In this document: positions 7,488 through 16,611 of the stretch, one piece after another | Layout of the letters: each line of letters opens with the position of its first letter | Position numbering within the stretch: the stretch's first letter is position 1 | Origin: Propionibacteriaceae bacterium | Lineage (GTDB): Bacteria; Actinomycetota; Actinomycetes; Propionibacteriales; Propionibacteriaceae | Assembly (NCBI GenBank): GCA_031271975.1 | Contig: JAISUR010000043.1 | Span: 1-61,506, forward strand | Direction: 5' to 3' | Length of the DNA stretch: 61,506 nucleotides | The notes under the pieces: model-generated | Told to the model about the DNA's origin: nothing | Database searches by the model: none | What the model saw: the letters and a program-made list of their open reading frames with translations, nothing else | Made by a program: the position numbers and the translations under genes

Positions 7488-8978
7488 TTATTGGATTTTG
7501 GCGAGCACGCGTTGCAGCACCATGGCCACAAGCTGCTCTTCACTTACATTGTTCACGGTCGACGCGGCCACCAGCACGGTGGACGCGCCCTGTTGGCCGG
7601 CTGCGGCGCGGATCTCGTCGAGTTCGCGCACGCCGCGGGCCATGCGGCGGATGTTGATGAGGTTCAACGGGCCGATGTTGTCCGACGACGAGGATCCGCC
7701 GACAGCACCGCAACCCAGCGTGAAGCTGGGCATGAGGGCTGTCGTGGCCCCAACTCCGCCGAGCGCGGCGGGCGTATTCACCAAGAGCCGACTGACGGGC
7801 TTCTTCAATGCGAACTCGCGGATGACGGCTTCGTTTGTGGAGTGGATCGTCATCGTGTGGCCGGCACCCTCGTGGAGCAGGATGCGGATGCACAGTTCGC
7901 AAGCGGTTTCCCAATCGGGCTGGGTGTAGAACCCCAACACCGGGCACAGCTTCTCTTTGGAATACGGGATGTTGTCGCCGACTTCGGTCTCAAAGCCGAT
8001 CAGCACGCGCGCGGTGTCGGGCACGGTTATTCCGGCCAGTTTGGCGATGTACTGCGGCGTCTTGCCGACGATGGCCGGGTTCATCGTGCCGGACGAGCGC
8101 ATCAGAATCGCGCCCACCTTGGCTTTCTCCTCGGGATTGAGGAAGTAGGCGCCTTGGCGTTTGAACTCGGCGATCACCTGGTCGCGGATCGGGTCTTCAG
8201 TCACGACGGACTGCTCCGAGGCGCAGATCGTGCCGTTGTCGAAGCACTTGGAATCCAAGATCCGCTTGACGGCCAGCGGAATGTCCGCGGTGCGCTCGAT
8301 GAACGCCGGGCCGTTGCCGGGCCCCACGCCGATCGCCGGGTTGCCCGACGAATACGCCGCCTTCACCATCGCGCCGCCGCCTGTGGCCAGGATGAGCGCG
8401 ATGTCCTTGTGCTTCATCAACTCGTTGGTTGCCTGCATCGTGGTGTTCTCGATACAGGAGATCGCGCCGCGCGGGCAGCCTGCCGCCTCGGCGGCTGCGG
8501 CCATCAACCGGGTGGCCTCCAGCGTGCACTGCTTGGCTGACGGGTGTGGGCTGAACACGATGGCATTGCCCGACTTGATCGCGATCAACGACTTGAAGAA
8601 CACCGTGGAAGTGGGATTCGTCGAAGGGATGACCCCGGCGATGACACCCATCGGGACGCCGATCTCCATGAGTCCATGGGCCGGATCCTCGCTGATGACG
8701 CCAACCGTCTTGAGGTCTTTGATCGCATCCCAGACGCCTGTCGAGCCGAACTGGTTCTTGATCACCTTGTCTTCTACCCGGCCGAATCCCGTCTCCTCGT
8801 TCGCCATCTTGGCCAGCCGCAACGCGTCGCCGGCTCCGGCGGCCGCCATCTGCGCGCAAATGGCGTTCACCTGGTCTTGGCTGAACGTCGCCAGCTTGGC
8901 TTGCGCGTCCTTGGCGGCGCGGATTTTCAGCCGCACCTCCTGAATGGAGAGCAGGTCGCGGTCGACTAGCTCAGTCAT
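7488..8978 (-). CDS. eutE: Acetaldehyde dehydrogenase, CoA-acylating, EutE
   Basis: This 496-residue aldehyde dehydrogenase of the acylating EutE/PduP type oxidises acetaldehyde with NAD and CoA to acetyl-CoA. The NAD-binding Gly segment ILATGGGAMVKAAY lies near residue 196 and the catalytic Cys252 in NGTICASEQ. The N terminus carries a long amphipathic helix (about residues 8-45), a plausible encapsulation signal. The ATG at 8978 has AAAGGAGATG directly upstream; longer frames to 9116 run into eutC. It is coupled downstream of eutC and upstream of a shell protein, matching its role as core cargo. Confidence 0.95.
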   Translation of the reverse strand: MTELVDRDLLSIQEVRLKIRAAKDAQAKLATFSQDQVNAICAQMAAAGAGDALRLAKMANEETGFGRVEDKVIKNQFGSTGVWDAIKDLKTVGVISEDPAHGLMEIGVPMGVIAGVIPSTNPTSTVFFKSLIAIKSGNAIVFSPHPSAKQCTLEATRLMAAAAEAAGCPRGAISCIENTTMQATNELMKHKDIALILATGGGAMVKAAYSSGNPAIGVGPGNGPAFIERTADIPLAVKRILDSKCFDNGTICASEQSVVTEDPIRDQVIAEFKRQGAYFLNPEEKAKVGAILMRSSGTMNPAIVGKTPQYIAKLAGITVPDTARVLIGFETEVGDNIPYSKEKLCPVLGFYTQPDWETACELCIRILLHEGAGHTMTIHSTNEAVIREFALKKPVSRLLVNTPAALGGVGATTALMPSFTLGCGAVGGSSSSDNIGPLNLINIRRMARGVRELDEIRAAAGQQGASTVLVAASTVNNVSEEQLVAMVLQRVLAKIQ

Positions 8979-8989
8979 CGCATCTCCTT

Positions 8990-9883
8990 TCACAGGGAAA
9001 GATCTACGCCGGATACCTTCGCGTCCAGGATCTTCTTGATGATCGTGGCCACGTGGGCCCCCGCCTCGGCCGGCGGCGTGCCACCGGAGTAGATGTTCGA
9101 GACGACCGTGCGCCACGACTCCGGACGGTCGGCGCTCGGCTGATACGCCATATAGGCGGACATCGATTCGCCAGTTGCCAAGCCGGGACGCTCGCCGATC
9201 AACAGGCAGACGACATCGGAGCCGACCAGCGGGCCGAGATCATCCATGGCGCCCACCCGGCCGTACTTCACATACGGGATCGGGCCGACATCGATGCCGA
9301 AGCCCTTGAGGCCCTGCTTGATCGCCGGGACGATGTCCGGAATGTTGACCATCGCGGCGGACGACAGCCCGTCGGCGACCATGATCGTCACCTTCGCGCC
9401 CTTCGGGAGCTTCTCCGCGAACAGCCGCTTCGTCTCGTCGTTGAGCTTGCGCCCCAAGTCGGGACGGGTGAGGAACTCATCCTTCGACGTGCACAGCGTC
9501 TGTCCGGCGATGAAGCCCTGCTGTGCCGGGAACTCTTCTGGCACCTCGCCGAAGACGGCGTCCTGCGCGGTCGCGTGGTCGGCGCGGAAGTGCAGCATCG
9601 ACCAGGTGTTGTACCTGGGACCCGCACGCCACACGCCGATCCGGCCCACAGTGGACTGCTTCATGGCCAGGTAGCCTTCGCGGTTCTCCGGGTCGGGCAC
9701 ATGGAACTCGTCTTTGGTGGAGACGGCCGTCACGTCGGGGCAGAAGCCCTCCTCGACCGTCGTCGCGGCGAGCGTGGCGCCGGCTGACACCGGAGCAGCG
9801 ACGGGAGCGGAGCCGCCCTGGGCGGCAAGCAATTCGGACAGGGCCGCGCGGACCATGTCCCTGACATCATTTTCCTGATACAT
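8990..9883 (-). CDS. eutC: Ethanolamine ammonia-lyase small subunit EutC
   Basis: This protein has 297 residues, close to the usual 295. With EutB it forms the adenosylcobalamin-dependent lyase that splits ethanolamine into acetaldehyde and ammonia. The N-terminal 35 residues form a helix and Ala/Pro/Val linker that in other species targets the enzyme to the shell lumen. The core holds the family segments RIGVWRAGPRYNT, MVADGLSSAA and GERPGLATGESMSAYMAY, which form the B12-binding region. Start chosen at 9883, where GAGGAGCGAAAGC precedes the ATG, 11 bases past the eutB stop. Confidence 0.96.
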   Translation of the reverse strand: MYQENDVRDMVRAALSELLAAQGGSAPVAAPVSAGATLAATTVEEGFCPDVTAVSTKDEFHVPDPENREGYLAMKQSTVGRIGVWRAGPRYNTWSMLHFRADHATAQDAVFGEVPEEFPAQQGFIAGQTLCTSKDEFLTRPDLGRKLNDETKRLFAEKLPKGAKVTIMVADGLSSAAMVNIPDIVPAIKQGLKGFGIDVGPIPYVKYGRVGAMDDLGPLVGSDVVCLLIGERPGLATGESMSAYMAYQPSADRPESWRTVVSNIYSGGTPPAEAGAHVATIIKKILDAKVSGVDLSL

Positions 9884-9894
9884 GCTTTCGCTCC

Positions 9895-11280
9895 TCACTT
9901 CAAGAAGATGGACGCGTCACCGAAACGCTTGGTCAGCTTGCGGTCTTCGGTGATCAGGCCCATCTTCTTCATCCACTCGTCGAACTCGGGAATGGCCGTC
10001 TTGCCGAAGAGCTGCCGCAGCGATTCGGCCTCGTGATAGCCGGTGCACTGGTACATCAACATGATGTCGTCGCCATGCGGGATGCCCATCACGTAGTTGC
10101 AGCCGGCCGCCACCAACAACGTGGCCAGATTCTCGATGTCGTTCTGGTCGGCTTTGATGTGGTTCGTGTAGCAGGCGTCGCAGCCCATCGAAATGCCCGT
10201 CAGCTTGCCCATGAAGTGATCCTCCAGGCCGGCGCGGGTGACCTGCTTGGAGTCGTACAGGTATTCCGGGCCGATGAAGCCGACGACGGTGTTCACCAGG
10301 AACGGCTCGTAGCGCTTGGCGAAACCGTAGCAGCGGGCCTCCATTGTCACCTGGTCGGCGCCGTGGTGCGCGTCGGACGACAACTCGGAACCCTGGCCGG
10401 TCTCGAAGTACATCACGTTCGGGCCGGTGCAGGTGCCTTTGGTGGCCATCAAATCCTTGGCGTCCTGCAGCATCTGGGCGGTCAAGCCGAACGCCTCATT
10501 GCCCAACTCGCTGCCCGCGATCGACTGGAAGATCAAGTCGGCCGGCGAGCCTTTCTGCACGGCTTCCATCTGGGTGGTGACGTGGGCGAGCACGCAGGTC
10601 TGCGTCGGGATCTCCCACTTGTTGCGGAAGTCGTCGAACATTTGCAGGATGCGCTGCACCGAGCCCAGCGAATCGTCCACCGGGTTGAGGCCGAGGACCG
10701 CATCGCCGGAACCGTAGGCGAAACCCTCCATCACCGAGGCGAGGATGCCGTCCGGGTCGTCGGTGGGGTGGTTCGGCTGCAGCCGGGTGGCGAACGTGCC
10801 GGGCGCGCCGATCGTGGTGTTGCAGTGCGCTGTCACCACGGCCGTCTTCGCGCCGAGCATGAGATCCAGGTTCGACATCAGCTTGCAGACTCCGGCCACA
10901 ACTTCGCTGGTGAGGCCGCGGGAGAGGCGCCGGATTTCAGCGGCCGTGCGGGAGTTGTCGAGTATGTACTCGCGCAGCTCGGCCATCGTCCAGTTCTTGA
11001 TCTCCTCGTAGATCCGTTCGTTGACGTCGTCCTGAATGATCCGGGTCACCTCGTCTTGCTCGTAGGGAACCACGGGATTGTTGCGAACGTCCGAGACGAG
11101 CATGTTGGCCAGCACAACTTTGGCGGCTATCCGCTCCTGTGCCGTTTCCGCTGCGATCCCAGCCAGTTGGTCACCTGACTTGAGTTCGTTCGCTTTGGCC
11201 AACACGTCCTTCACGTCCCGGAACGCGTATGTCTTGCCAAGCAAGTTGGTCTTTAGTTTCAAGACTTCCACTCCTGTCAT
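9895..11280 (-). CDS. eutB: Ethanolamine ammonia-lyase large subunit EutB
   Basis: This 461-residue catalytic TIM-barrel subunit (E. coli EutB has 453) binds ethanolamine. Family segments are intact: FAYGSGDAVLGLNPVDDS, MYFETGQGSELSSDAHHG, GFIGPEYLYDSKQ and the C-terminal YMGIPHGDDIMLMYQ-like region (here YVMGIPHGDDIMLMYQ). The start at 11280 follows the eutA stop by 10 bases. The ribosome binding site is weak, so translation is probably coupled to eutA. A longer frame (to 11373) overlaps eutA and lacks homology. Confidence 0.97.
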   Translation of the reverse strand: MTGVEVLKLKTNLLGKTYAFRDVKDVLAKANELKSGDQLAGIAAETAQERIAAKVVLANMLVSDVRNNPVVPYEQDEVTRIIQDDVNERIYEEIKNWTMAELREYILDNSRTAAEIRRLSRGLTSEVVAGVCKLMSNLDLMLGAKTAVVTAHCNTTIGAPGTFATRLQPNHPTDDPDGILASVMEGFAYGSGDAVLGLNPVDDSLGSVQRILQMFDDFRNKWEIPTQTCVLAHVTTQMEAVQKGSPADLIFQSIAGSELGNEAFGLTAQMLQDAKDLMATKGTCTGPNVMYFETGQGSELSSDAHHGADQVTMEARCYGFAKRYEPFLVNTVVGFIGPEYLYDSKQVTRAGLEDHFMGKLTGISMGCDACYTNHIKADQNDIENLATLLVAAGCNYVMGIPHGDDIMLMYQCTGYHEAESLRQLFGKTAIPEFDEWMKKMGLITEDRKLTKRFGDASIFLK

Positions 11281-11290
11281 CTTGTGCTGT

Positions 11291-12736
11291 TCATCTGAAC
11301 AGCAGCGTCTTGACGACCACGGGCAGCACCCTGCCCTTGGCCGTTGGGGTACCGATGTCCACGTAATCTCCACTGTCTACGCCTACGGCATCGATACATA
11401 CGAATCCGCGCTGGCCCGGCAGGGCAGCCCGGATTGCCTGTCCAAGTACTTTCGCCAAATCGTTCTCGCTGATGACCACCAAGGGGAACCCCTCGGCCAG
11501 CAGCTCGGCCGCTCCTTCCATGATTGACTGGGCCAGTTGGCCCACTTGTTTGAAGCTGGGAGACCTTGGGCCTTGGAAGGCGATGGCCACCAGTTGCAGT
11601 TCCCCATCGAGCCGGAACCACTCCAGCTTCTCCCGGATGGCTTGGCGCATTGCCGTCGGGCTGGCCTCGTCAGCCGGGTTGAGTTTGAGAATGGGGACGT
11701 TCTTGAGCGGCAGCAGCGATTCGTCGTATTCGATGGTGCTGCCCGAAATCTCCGCGATGTGCGTGCCCGCGCCCACGACAGTCGCGCGGATCGTCTCGTT
11801 GGGCGTGATGCGGGTGATGAGTTTGAGCGCGGCGGATTCGCGGATGGCCTGGCCGAGCAGGACGCCGATGTCGCCGTAGCGGAACGGGTCGGAGTCGTCG
11901 GGGGATCCGTAGATGTGGTCGGCGACACCACCCGAGAAGGAAATGAACGCCGGGACGCCGGGCAGCACGATGTCTTTGTCTTGCTCGGTGCGGATGCGCG
12001 GGAAGAAAGCCGACTTGGGCGTGAGGCCGAGGCTCATTTCCAACATCCGGGTCATCGCCTGGCACACCCGTTTGAGCGTCGGGATGTCGGCCCGGTCGCC
12101 GGCCCGCACGCGGATCCCTTCCGAATCTGCCAGCTCCTGGATCTTGGGGGCGACGTAGGTGATCTGGCCGCCGTCGACTCGGATGAGCCGCCCGCCGATG
12201 TCCAGGCAGGTGGCGGCGACCAACCGGCCGCGGTCGAACATCGCCAGATTGGAGGTGCCGCCGCCCACGTCGTAGTTGGCGACGGTGGTGGAATGCTCTT
12301 TGGCGTAGGTGTCGGCGCCCGCCCCGCGCCCCGCGATGAGCGACTCCAACTCGGGACCGGCAGCGGCCACCACAAAGTCGCCGGCGAAGTCGGACAGGTA
12401 ATGCACCACTTCGTTGGCGTTCTCTTTGCGCGCGGTCTCACCGGTGATGACTACGGCGCCCGTCCCGATCGTGGTGCGGTCCACACCCGCCTTGGCGTAC
12501 TCACCGGCGACAATGCCGCGCACGGCCGCCATGTCGATCCGCGTCGGAGAAAGCAGCGGCGTGGTGTGGATGCCCGACTTGTAAACGATCTGCTTGTCCA
12601 CGATTTCGAAGCGGGGCACCGAAAATCCCGAAGACATGTCCTGGATGGTCAGATGGGAGAAGATGACCTGCGTGGTGGACGTGCCGATGTCGATGCCGAC
12701 GCTCAGCAACACGTCCTTCCCCAGCCCTCGGCTCAT
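11291..12736 (-). CDS. eutA: EutA, ethanolamine ammonia-lyase reactivating factor
   Basis: This 481-residue ASKHA-fold ATPase releases damaged cobalamin from inactivated EutBC. The N-terminal phosphate loop is VGIDIGTSTTQVIFSHL, and an adenosine-type motif NYDVGGGTSNLAMFD lies near residue 172, followed by FISFSGGVADHIYG. The ATG at 12736 overlaps the eutP stop (TGATG); a GTG one codon earlier is the alternative. Its place directly ahead of eutB is conserved in other eut operons. Confidence 0.95.
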   Translation of the reverse strand: MSRGLGKDVLLSVGIDIGTSTTQVIFSHLTIQDMSSGFSVPRFEIVDKQIVYKSGIHTTPLLSPTRIDMAAVRGIVAGEYAKAGVDRTTIGTGAVVITGETARKENANEVVHYLSDFAGDFVVAAAGPELESLIAGRGAGADTYAKEHSTTVANYDVGGGTSNLAMFDRGRLVAATCLDIGGRLIRVDGGQITYVAPKIQELADSEGIRVRAGDRADIPTLKRVCQAMTRMLEMSLGLTPKSAFFPRIRTEQDKDIVLPGVPAFISFSGGVADHIYGSPDDSDPFRYGDIGVLLGQAIRESAALKLITRITPNETIRATVVGAGTHIAEISGSTIEYDESLLPLKNVPILKLNPADEASPTAMRQAIREKLEWFRLDGELQLVAIAFQGPRSPSFKQVGQLAQSIMEGAAELLAEGFPLVVISENDLAKVLGQAIRAALPGQRGFVCIDAVGVDSGDYVDIGTPTAKGRVLPVVVKTLLFR

Positions 12737-13371
12737 CACATCACCCCCACAAGTTCGCGTGGGTAGACGGAGACTTCGGACAAGTCCAACGTGCCAAACT
12801 CCGGACTCAGCACCGCCTTGCCAGCGCCAGGCGCCACACCCCTGTCATCCCGGCCGGAGGCGCTGGGAGCACGAAGCGCTCTCGAACTCTCCCCCGAACG
12901 CAATGGAGAAGCGCGGAACACCGGCGCCTGCACCGACGCCCCCTCTTCCAGGTAGTCCAGCAACTCTTGGATGCCGTCGCCGGTGAGTGCGCTCACCTCG
13001 AAGACGCGGTTGGCGCCACCGGTTTGCAGCACCGAGCGCGCCCAGTCGATCTGCTCGCGCGATTTGGCCAGATCCGTCTTGGTGACGATTCCGAAGATGG
13101 GCTTCGCGAACGTCGTGGCGAACGAAGGCGGGATCCAGGTGTTGTCCACAGAGCAGTCCTGCACCAAGCCGATCTCGTCGGCGTCGACCGCGGAGATGAT
13201 GATGCCGCGATACAGCGCCCGCTGCTCCAGATATTCGCCGGGCGTGTCGATGAAGTTCACGTAATGTTCCACGACCTGGGTCTTCTTGTAGACCAGCTCG
13301 TCGTTGCAAAGCCGCTGGATGAGAGTGGTCTTCCCACATCCGCTGATACCTACCAAGATCGCTTTCAGCAT
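12736..13371 (-). CDS. eutP: EutP, microcompartment-associated P-loop GTPase/acetate kinase-like protein
   Basis: This protein has 211 residues; EutP and PduV are usually about 150. The Walker A motif GISGCGKTT (residues 8-16), DTPGEY (G3) and TKTD (G4) are all present. In Salmonella EutP has been reported to act as an acetate kinase. After residue about 150 there is an extra tail of about 60 residues. Its first part (from residue 155, RSGESSRALRAPSASGRDDR) is encoded by DNA that looks like one of the genome's dispersed repeats, with the characteristic cgggatgac-type end. The last 25 residues look like an ordinary protein end. Good GGGGG site before the ATG at 13371. Confidence 0.88.
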   Translation of the reverse strand: MLKAILVGISGCGKTTLIQRLCNDELVYKKTQVVEHYVNFIDTPGEYLEQRALYRGIIISAVDADEIGLVQDCSVDNTWIPPSFATTFAKPIFGIVTKTDLAKSREQIDWARSVLQTGGANRVFEVSALTGDGIQELLDYLEEGASVQAPVFRASPLRSGESSRALRAPSASGRDDRGVAPGAGKAVLSPEFGTLDLSEVSVYPRELVGVM

Positions 13372-13384
13372 AAGACCCACCCCC

Positions 13385-13735
13385 TCACGATCTCGTTATC
13401 GGGGTCGGGGAGAAGCCCATCTCGTCGCTGAGCAGGCGCAACACTCCTTGTAGGGCTGAATTGACCGCCTCCACATCGCCGGTGATCAACACGGCTCCGG
13501 AGAAGCGGTCCACGAAGCCGATCTCCACCGCGGCCGTCTTCGTGGCGATGTCGGCGGCGATGATGGCCGCCTCGGAAGGCGTGATGGTGAGGATCCCGAT
13601 GGCGTTGGAGATCTGGTCCGCGGGCAGGCCGAGCTTCAGCGTCAGGTTTCCGACCGGGTTGGCGATCAGGTGCGCGAGCGTGACCTGTTTGCCGGGGACG
13701 AACTCCTGGATGATCCTCTGCTTCTCTTCAGCCAA
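13385..13735 (-). CDS. eutS: EutS-type hexameric shell protein
   Basis: This protein has about 116 residues when started at the TTG at 13735 ([19 protein letters not shown]). A GTG at 13744 is an alternative, and no ATG lies near the conserved start. The [20 protein letters not shown] opening and [17 protein letters not shown] segment are diagnostic of the circularly permuted EutS/PduU BMC family, which makes bent hexamers at shell edges. GGGGGTGG lies 7 bases before the TTG. The gene overlaps the end of eutG, so a non-ATG coupled start is likely. Confidence 0.92.
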   Translation of the reverse strand: MAEEKQRIIQEFVPGKQVTLAHLIANPVGNLTLKLGLPADQISNAIGILTITPSEAAIIAADIATKTAAVEIGFVDRFSGAVLITGDVEAVNSALQGVLRLLSDEMGFSPTPITRS

Positions 13736-14906
13736 GCGGACCACCCCCCGCGTAAATGTCGGTGAGCAGCTCCGCGACATCGGTGAAGTCCACGGCGACC
13801 GGGTTGGACTTGGTGGTGATGTCACCCAGGATCTTCTCGGCCATCTCGGCCCGGTTGGCCTGCAACGCGTCGAGCGGCACCCCGGCGGCCGCGAGGGATT
13901 CGGGGATGCCGAACTGCTTGTTGAGGCGTTGGACCGTCCGGATCAACTCCGCGGCCGCGTCTTCGTCGCCCCCGGCCGGCAACCCGAGTTCGCGGGCGAA
14001 CGTGGCGTAGCGGATCAGCAATTCGGGGCGGGACAGCGCGCGATAGCGGCCGATCCCGGCGTTGAACGCGATCACCCAGGGCAGCACGATCGCGTTCGCC
14101 TTCCCGTGCGGCAGATGGAATTCGGCGCCCAAGGTGTGCGCGATGCCGTGGGTGAGCCCAAGGGAAGAGTTGTGGAAGGCCAGGCCGGCCATGGTCGCCG
14201 CGATCATCATGTCTTGGCAGGCACGGTCGTCAAGGTCGCCCTCATAGAGCCGCGGCAAGCAGCGCAGCACCGTCCTGCCGGCGTGCAGCGCGTACAGGTC
14301 GGTGAACGCGGTGGCGGCGCCAGAGACGTACGCTTCGATAGAGTGCGTGAACACGTCCATACCGGGGAAGGCGAGCAGGTCTTTCGGGAGCGTCTTGAGG
14401 AATTCCGGGTCGAGGATGGCCACGTCGGGGATCATCGCGCGGTCCGAGATGGGGATCTTCACCTCGTTCTCGACGTCGGTGACGACGGTGTAGCTGGTCA
14501 CCTCGGAGCCCGACCCGGCGGTGGTGGGCACGGCGACGAAATACGGCCGGTGCACCCAGCGGCGCTCCATCAGCGCTTCTTTGTACTTCAGGCAGAAGTA
14601 CATCATCGCTTTGGTGGTGTCGATGGCCGAGCCGCCGCCGAGCGCGATCAAGATGTCGGGCTTGTCGCGCAGCATCATGTGCATGGCTTCGGTGACCGTT
14701 GAGATGGACGGGTCGGTCGTCACGCCCGAGAAGATGTAGACCGGGTGGCCGCCAGCCTCCAGCCGCGAAGTGACCTTCGCGATGATGCCGGATTCCACCA
14801 TGAAGGGGTCGCAGAGCACCATGACGTCGCCTTCCGGCAACCCGGCCAGCGCATCAAGCGAGTGCTTGCCGAAATACAGCTTCGGACACGCGTCCAGTTG
14901 GCTCAT
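13728..14906 (-). CDS. eutG: Iron-containing alcohol dehydrogenase EutG/PduQ type
   Basis: At 392 residues, this protein reduces acetaldehyde to ethanol and so regenerates NAD for EutE within the shell. The group III ADH signatures are present: the NAD-binding [14 protein letters not shown] (near residue 89) and the iron ligands in [14 protein letters not shown] and [19 protein letters not shown]. It has no extended N-terminal targeting helix; the mature enzyme begins almost at once. It overlaps eutS by a few bases downstream and is preceded by a 50-base gap after eutQ with a GGGGGAG site. Confidence 0.94.
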   Translation of the reverse strand: MSQLDACPKLYFGKHSLDALAGLPEGDVMVLCDPFMVESGIIAKVTSRLEAGGHPVYIFSGVTTDPSISTVTEAMHMMLRDKPDILIALGGGSAIDTTKAMMYFCLKYKEALMERRWVHRPYFVAVPTTAGSGSEVTSYTVVTDVENEVKIPISDRAMIPDVAILDPEFLKTLPKDLLAFPGMDVFTHSIEAYVSGAATAFTDLYALHAGRTVLRCLPRLYEGDLDDRACQDMMIAATMAGLAFHNSSLGLTHGIAHTLGAEFHLPHGKANAIVLPWVIAFNAGIGRYRALSRPELLIRYATFARELGLPAGGDEDAAAELIRTVQRLNKQFGIPESLAAAGVPLDALQANRAEMAEKILGDITTKSNPVAVDFTDVAELLTDIYAGGGPLG

Positions 14907-14956
14907 GCTCTCCCCCTTTCCATGTCAGTTGTCCGGATCTGCGACGCTGCCGCGCC

Positions 14957-15400
14957 TTATCCGTCGGCCCAATTCGCCGGGTAGCAGACGTAGATGAACT
15001 TCACCTTGTCCGGCGTGGAGAACTCGATGGACGTGTTCTTCGGGATGTAGATGACCTGCCCCGCGGTGGCCCGGGTGACGCGGCCGTCGACGATGATCTC
15101 CAAGGTGCCTTCCAGCACGACGTCGATCTCGTCGTAGGTGAGCGTCCAAGCGAACTTGGTGCGGTCCATTTCCATGATGCCGCAACCCAACCGGGGGCTT
15201 TCCTCAAGGGAGAGCACGTCGACGAGTTGCACGCGGTCGGACTCGATCGGGAACGGGAATGGCTCCAGCGGCACCCGTTCGGTGGCGACGCCGATCACCC
15301 CGGAAGGGTCGAGCGTGCGCGCGGGGGCGCCGCCGCGGCCGATCTCCTCCCGGATGACTTCTCGGATGATCGCCTCGATCGCAGACTTCGACAACTCCAT
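14957..15400 (-). CDS. eutQ: EutQ-type cupin protein (short form)
   Basis: This protein has 147 residues, against about 230 for Salmonella EutQ. The C-terminal cupin barrel is complete (TLTYDEIDVVLEGTLEI, AGQVIYIPKNTSIEFS). The N-terminal part is reduced to an amphipathic helix (MELSKSAIEAIIREVIREEI) and a short linker, which again looks like a cargo-targeting peptide. EutQ has been described as an acetate kinase needed in anaerobic ethanolamine growth. Whether this short form is active is not clear. It overlaps the end of eutN by a stop/start junction at 15400-15404. Confidence 0.9.
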   Translation of the reverse strand: MELSKSAIEAIIREVIREEIGRGGAPARTLDPSGVIGVATERVPLEPFPFPIESDRVQLVDVLSLEESPRLGCGIMEMDRTKFAWTLTYDEIDVVLEGTLEIIVDGRVTRATAGQVIYIPKNTSIEFSTPDKVKFIYVCYPANWADG

Positions 15401-15401
15401 G

Positions 15402-15728
15402 TCAGGCGTCCCGCCCGAGTTCTTCGTGCGACATCTTCGTCCAGTCGTGGCCCATCGCCGACGGATCCAAGTCGACCTTGTCCACGATGCCCACGATGAC
15501 ATGGTCGATGGGCTGCGCGCCCGTGCCCGTGCTGACGCGCGCCGTCGAGCCGGACACGACCAGCACCACTTCGCCGACGCCCGCCCCGATGGGGTCTGCG
15601 GCGACGATGGGCGAGGGCTTGTCGTGGCCCGGATAGTGGTAGGGCTCGACGATCATCAACTTGGAGCCGGCCAGGTCGTCATTCTTCCGGCTCGCCCAAA
15701 CGTTCCCAATCACTGTGCCTATTTGCAT
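15402..15728 (-). CDS. eutN: Pentameric vertex shell protein EutN/CcmL type
   Basis: This protein has 108 residues. MQIGTVIGNVWASRKNDDL, GAGVGEVVLVVSGSTAR and the closing DHVIVGIVDKVDL are diagnostic of the BMC-P family, whose pentamers cap the vertices of the shell. It is the only BMC-P gene in the locus. GAAGGGAAC precedes the ATG. It is followed immediately by eutQ. Confidence 0.95.
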   Translation of the reverse strand: MQIGTVIGNVWASRKNDDLAGSKLMIVEPYHYPGHDKPSPIVAADPIGAGVGEVVLVVSGSTARVSTGTGAQPIDHVIVGIVDKVDLDPSAMGHDWTKMSHEELGRDA

Positions 15729-15741
15729 CAGTGTTCCCTTC

Positions 15742-16608
15742 TCATTGTTCTACCTTCTTACTTGGCGGCTCCGCGCCGCCGCTGAGCGCGATCCCCAGCG
15801 GTGTCACCATCATCGGATGTGGCGGTTTCACCGTGTCGATGCCCGTGATGTCCTTGAAGACGTCTTCGATGCCTTTGAGGTCCGATGTGCCGCCGACGAG
15901 GTAGATGCGCTCGACGGGCCGCTTGGAACCGTAAGCCTCCAGGTGCCGCTGCACGATCGACGCCATTTTCTCCATCGTCGGGAGCACCGCGACGCGCACA
16001 TCGTCGGCTTTCGACTTCTTCAGTTTCATCGCCTCGGCTTTCTCGAAGGTGATGCCGTAGCGCCCCATGAGCACCAGCGAAACGTGCGTGCCGCCCGTCG
16101 GCTCATCAGCCACATAGACCACCTTCCCGTCCTCGAAGATCGACAACCCGGTCGTGCCACCGCCTATGTCGACGACCACGCCATCGCTGATTCCCAGCAC
16201 CGCCCCCGCGGCCGTCGGCTCGTCGAGCACCGCCGAGACGTGCAGCCCGCAAGCCTCGACGACGTGCCGGTGTGTGGAGCTCTCCGCCGGATTGACACCG
16301 GGCGGCATGGCGATAGCCGCCGTCTGCAACTCCACGCCGAGCCGGCCTTCAAGTTTGCGCACCAGCCGCTTGGTGATGTCGACGGCCCCGATGTAGTCCA
16401 CGACAAGGCCGTCGCGGGCCACTTGGGCCGTCTGCAACTCGGCGGCCAACGGCATCTGGTCCTCGCCGATGACGATGACGATGATGGACGCCGTCCCGAG
16501 ATCCACACCAACGCGAAGCTGCTCCCGTTTGGCAGGAGACTTGGTCTCCTTGAGAGACTTCACCGCGGCTTTGAGAGCGCGACGAGCTTCCCTGGAGATA
16601 CCAGGCAC
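15742..16608 (-). CDS. eutJ: EutJ, DnaK-like microcompartment chaperone
   Basis: This 288-residue actin/Hsp70-fold ATPase lacks the Hsp70 substrate-binding domain, as in Salmonella EutJ (about 279). Nucleotide-binding segments are visible: VGVDLGTASIIVIVIGED near residue 28, VVDIGGGTTGLSIFEDG near 158, and LVGGTSDLKGIEDVF near 242. The product is thought to help assemble or protect cargo enzymes. It lies 4 bases after the eutM gene and 14 bases before eutN, in one transcription unit. Confidence 0.92.
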   Translation of the reverse strand: MPGISREARRALKAAVKSLKETKSPAKREQLRVGVDLGTASIIVIVIGEDQMPLAAELQTAQVARDGLVVDYIGAVDITKRLVRKLEGRLGVELQTAAIAMPPGVNPAESSTHRHVVEACGLHVSAVLDEPTAAGAVLGISDGVVVDIGGGTTGLSIFEDGKVVYVADEPTGGTHVSLVLMGRYGITFEKAEAMKLKKSKADDVRVAVLPTMEKMASIVQRHLEAYGSKRPVERIYLVGGTSDLKGIEDVFKDITGIDTVKPPHPMMVTPLGIALSGGAEPPSKKVEQ

Positions 16609-16611
16609 GGC

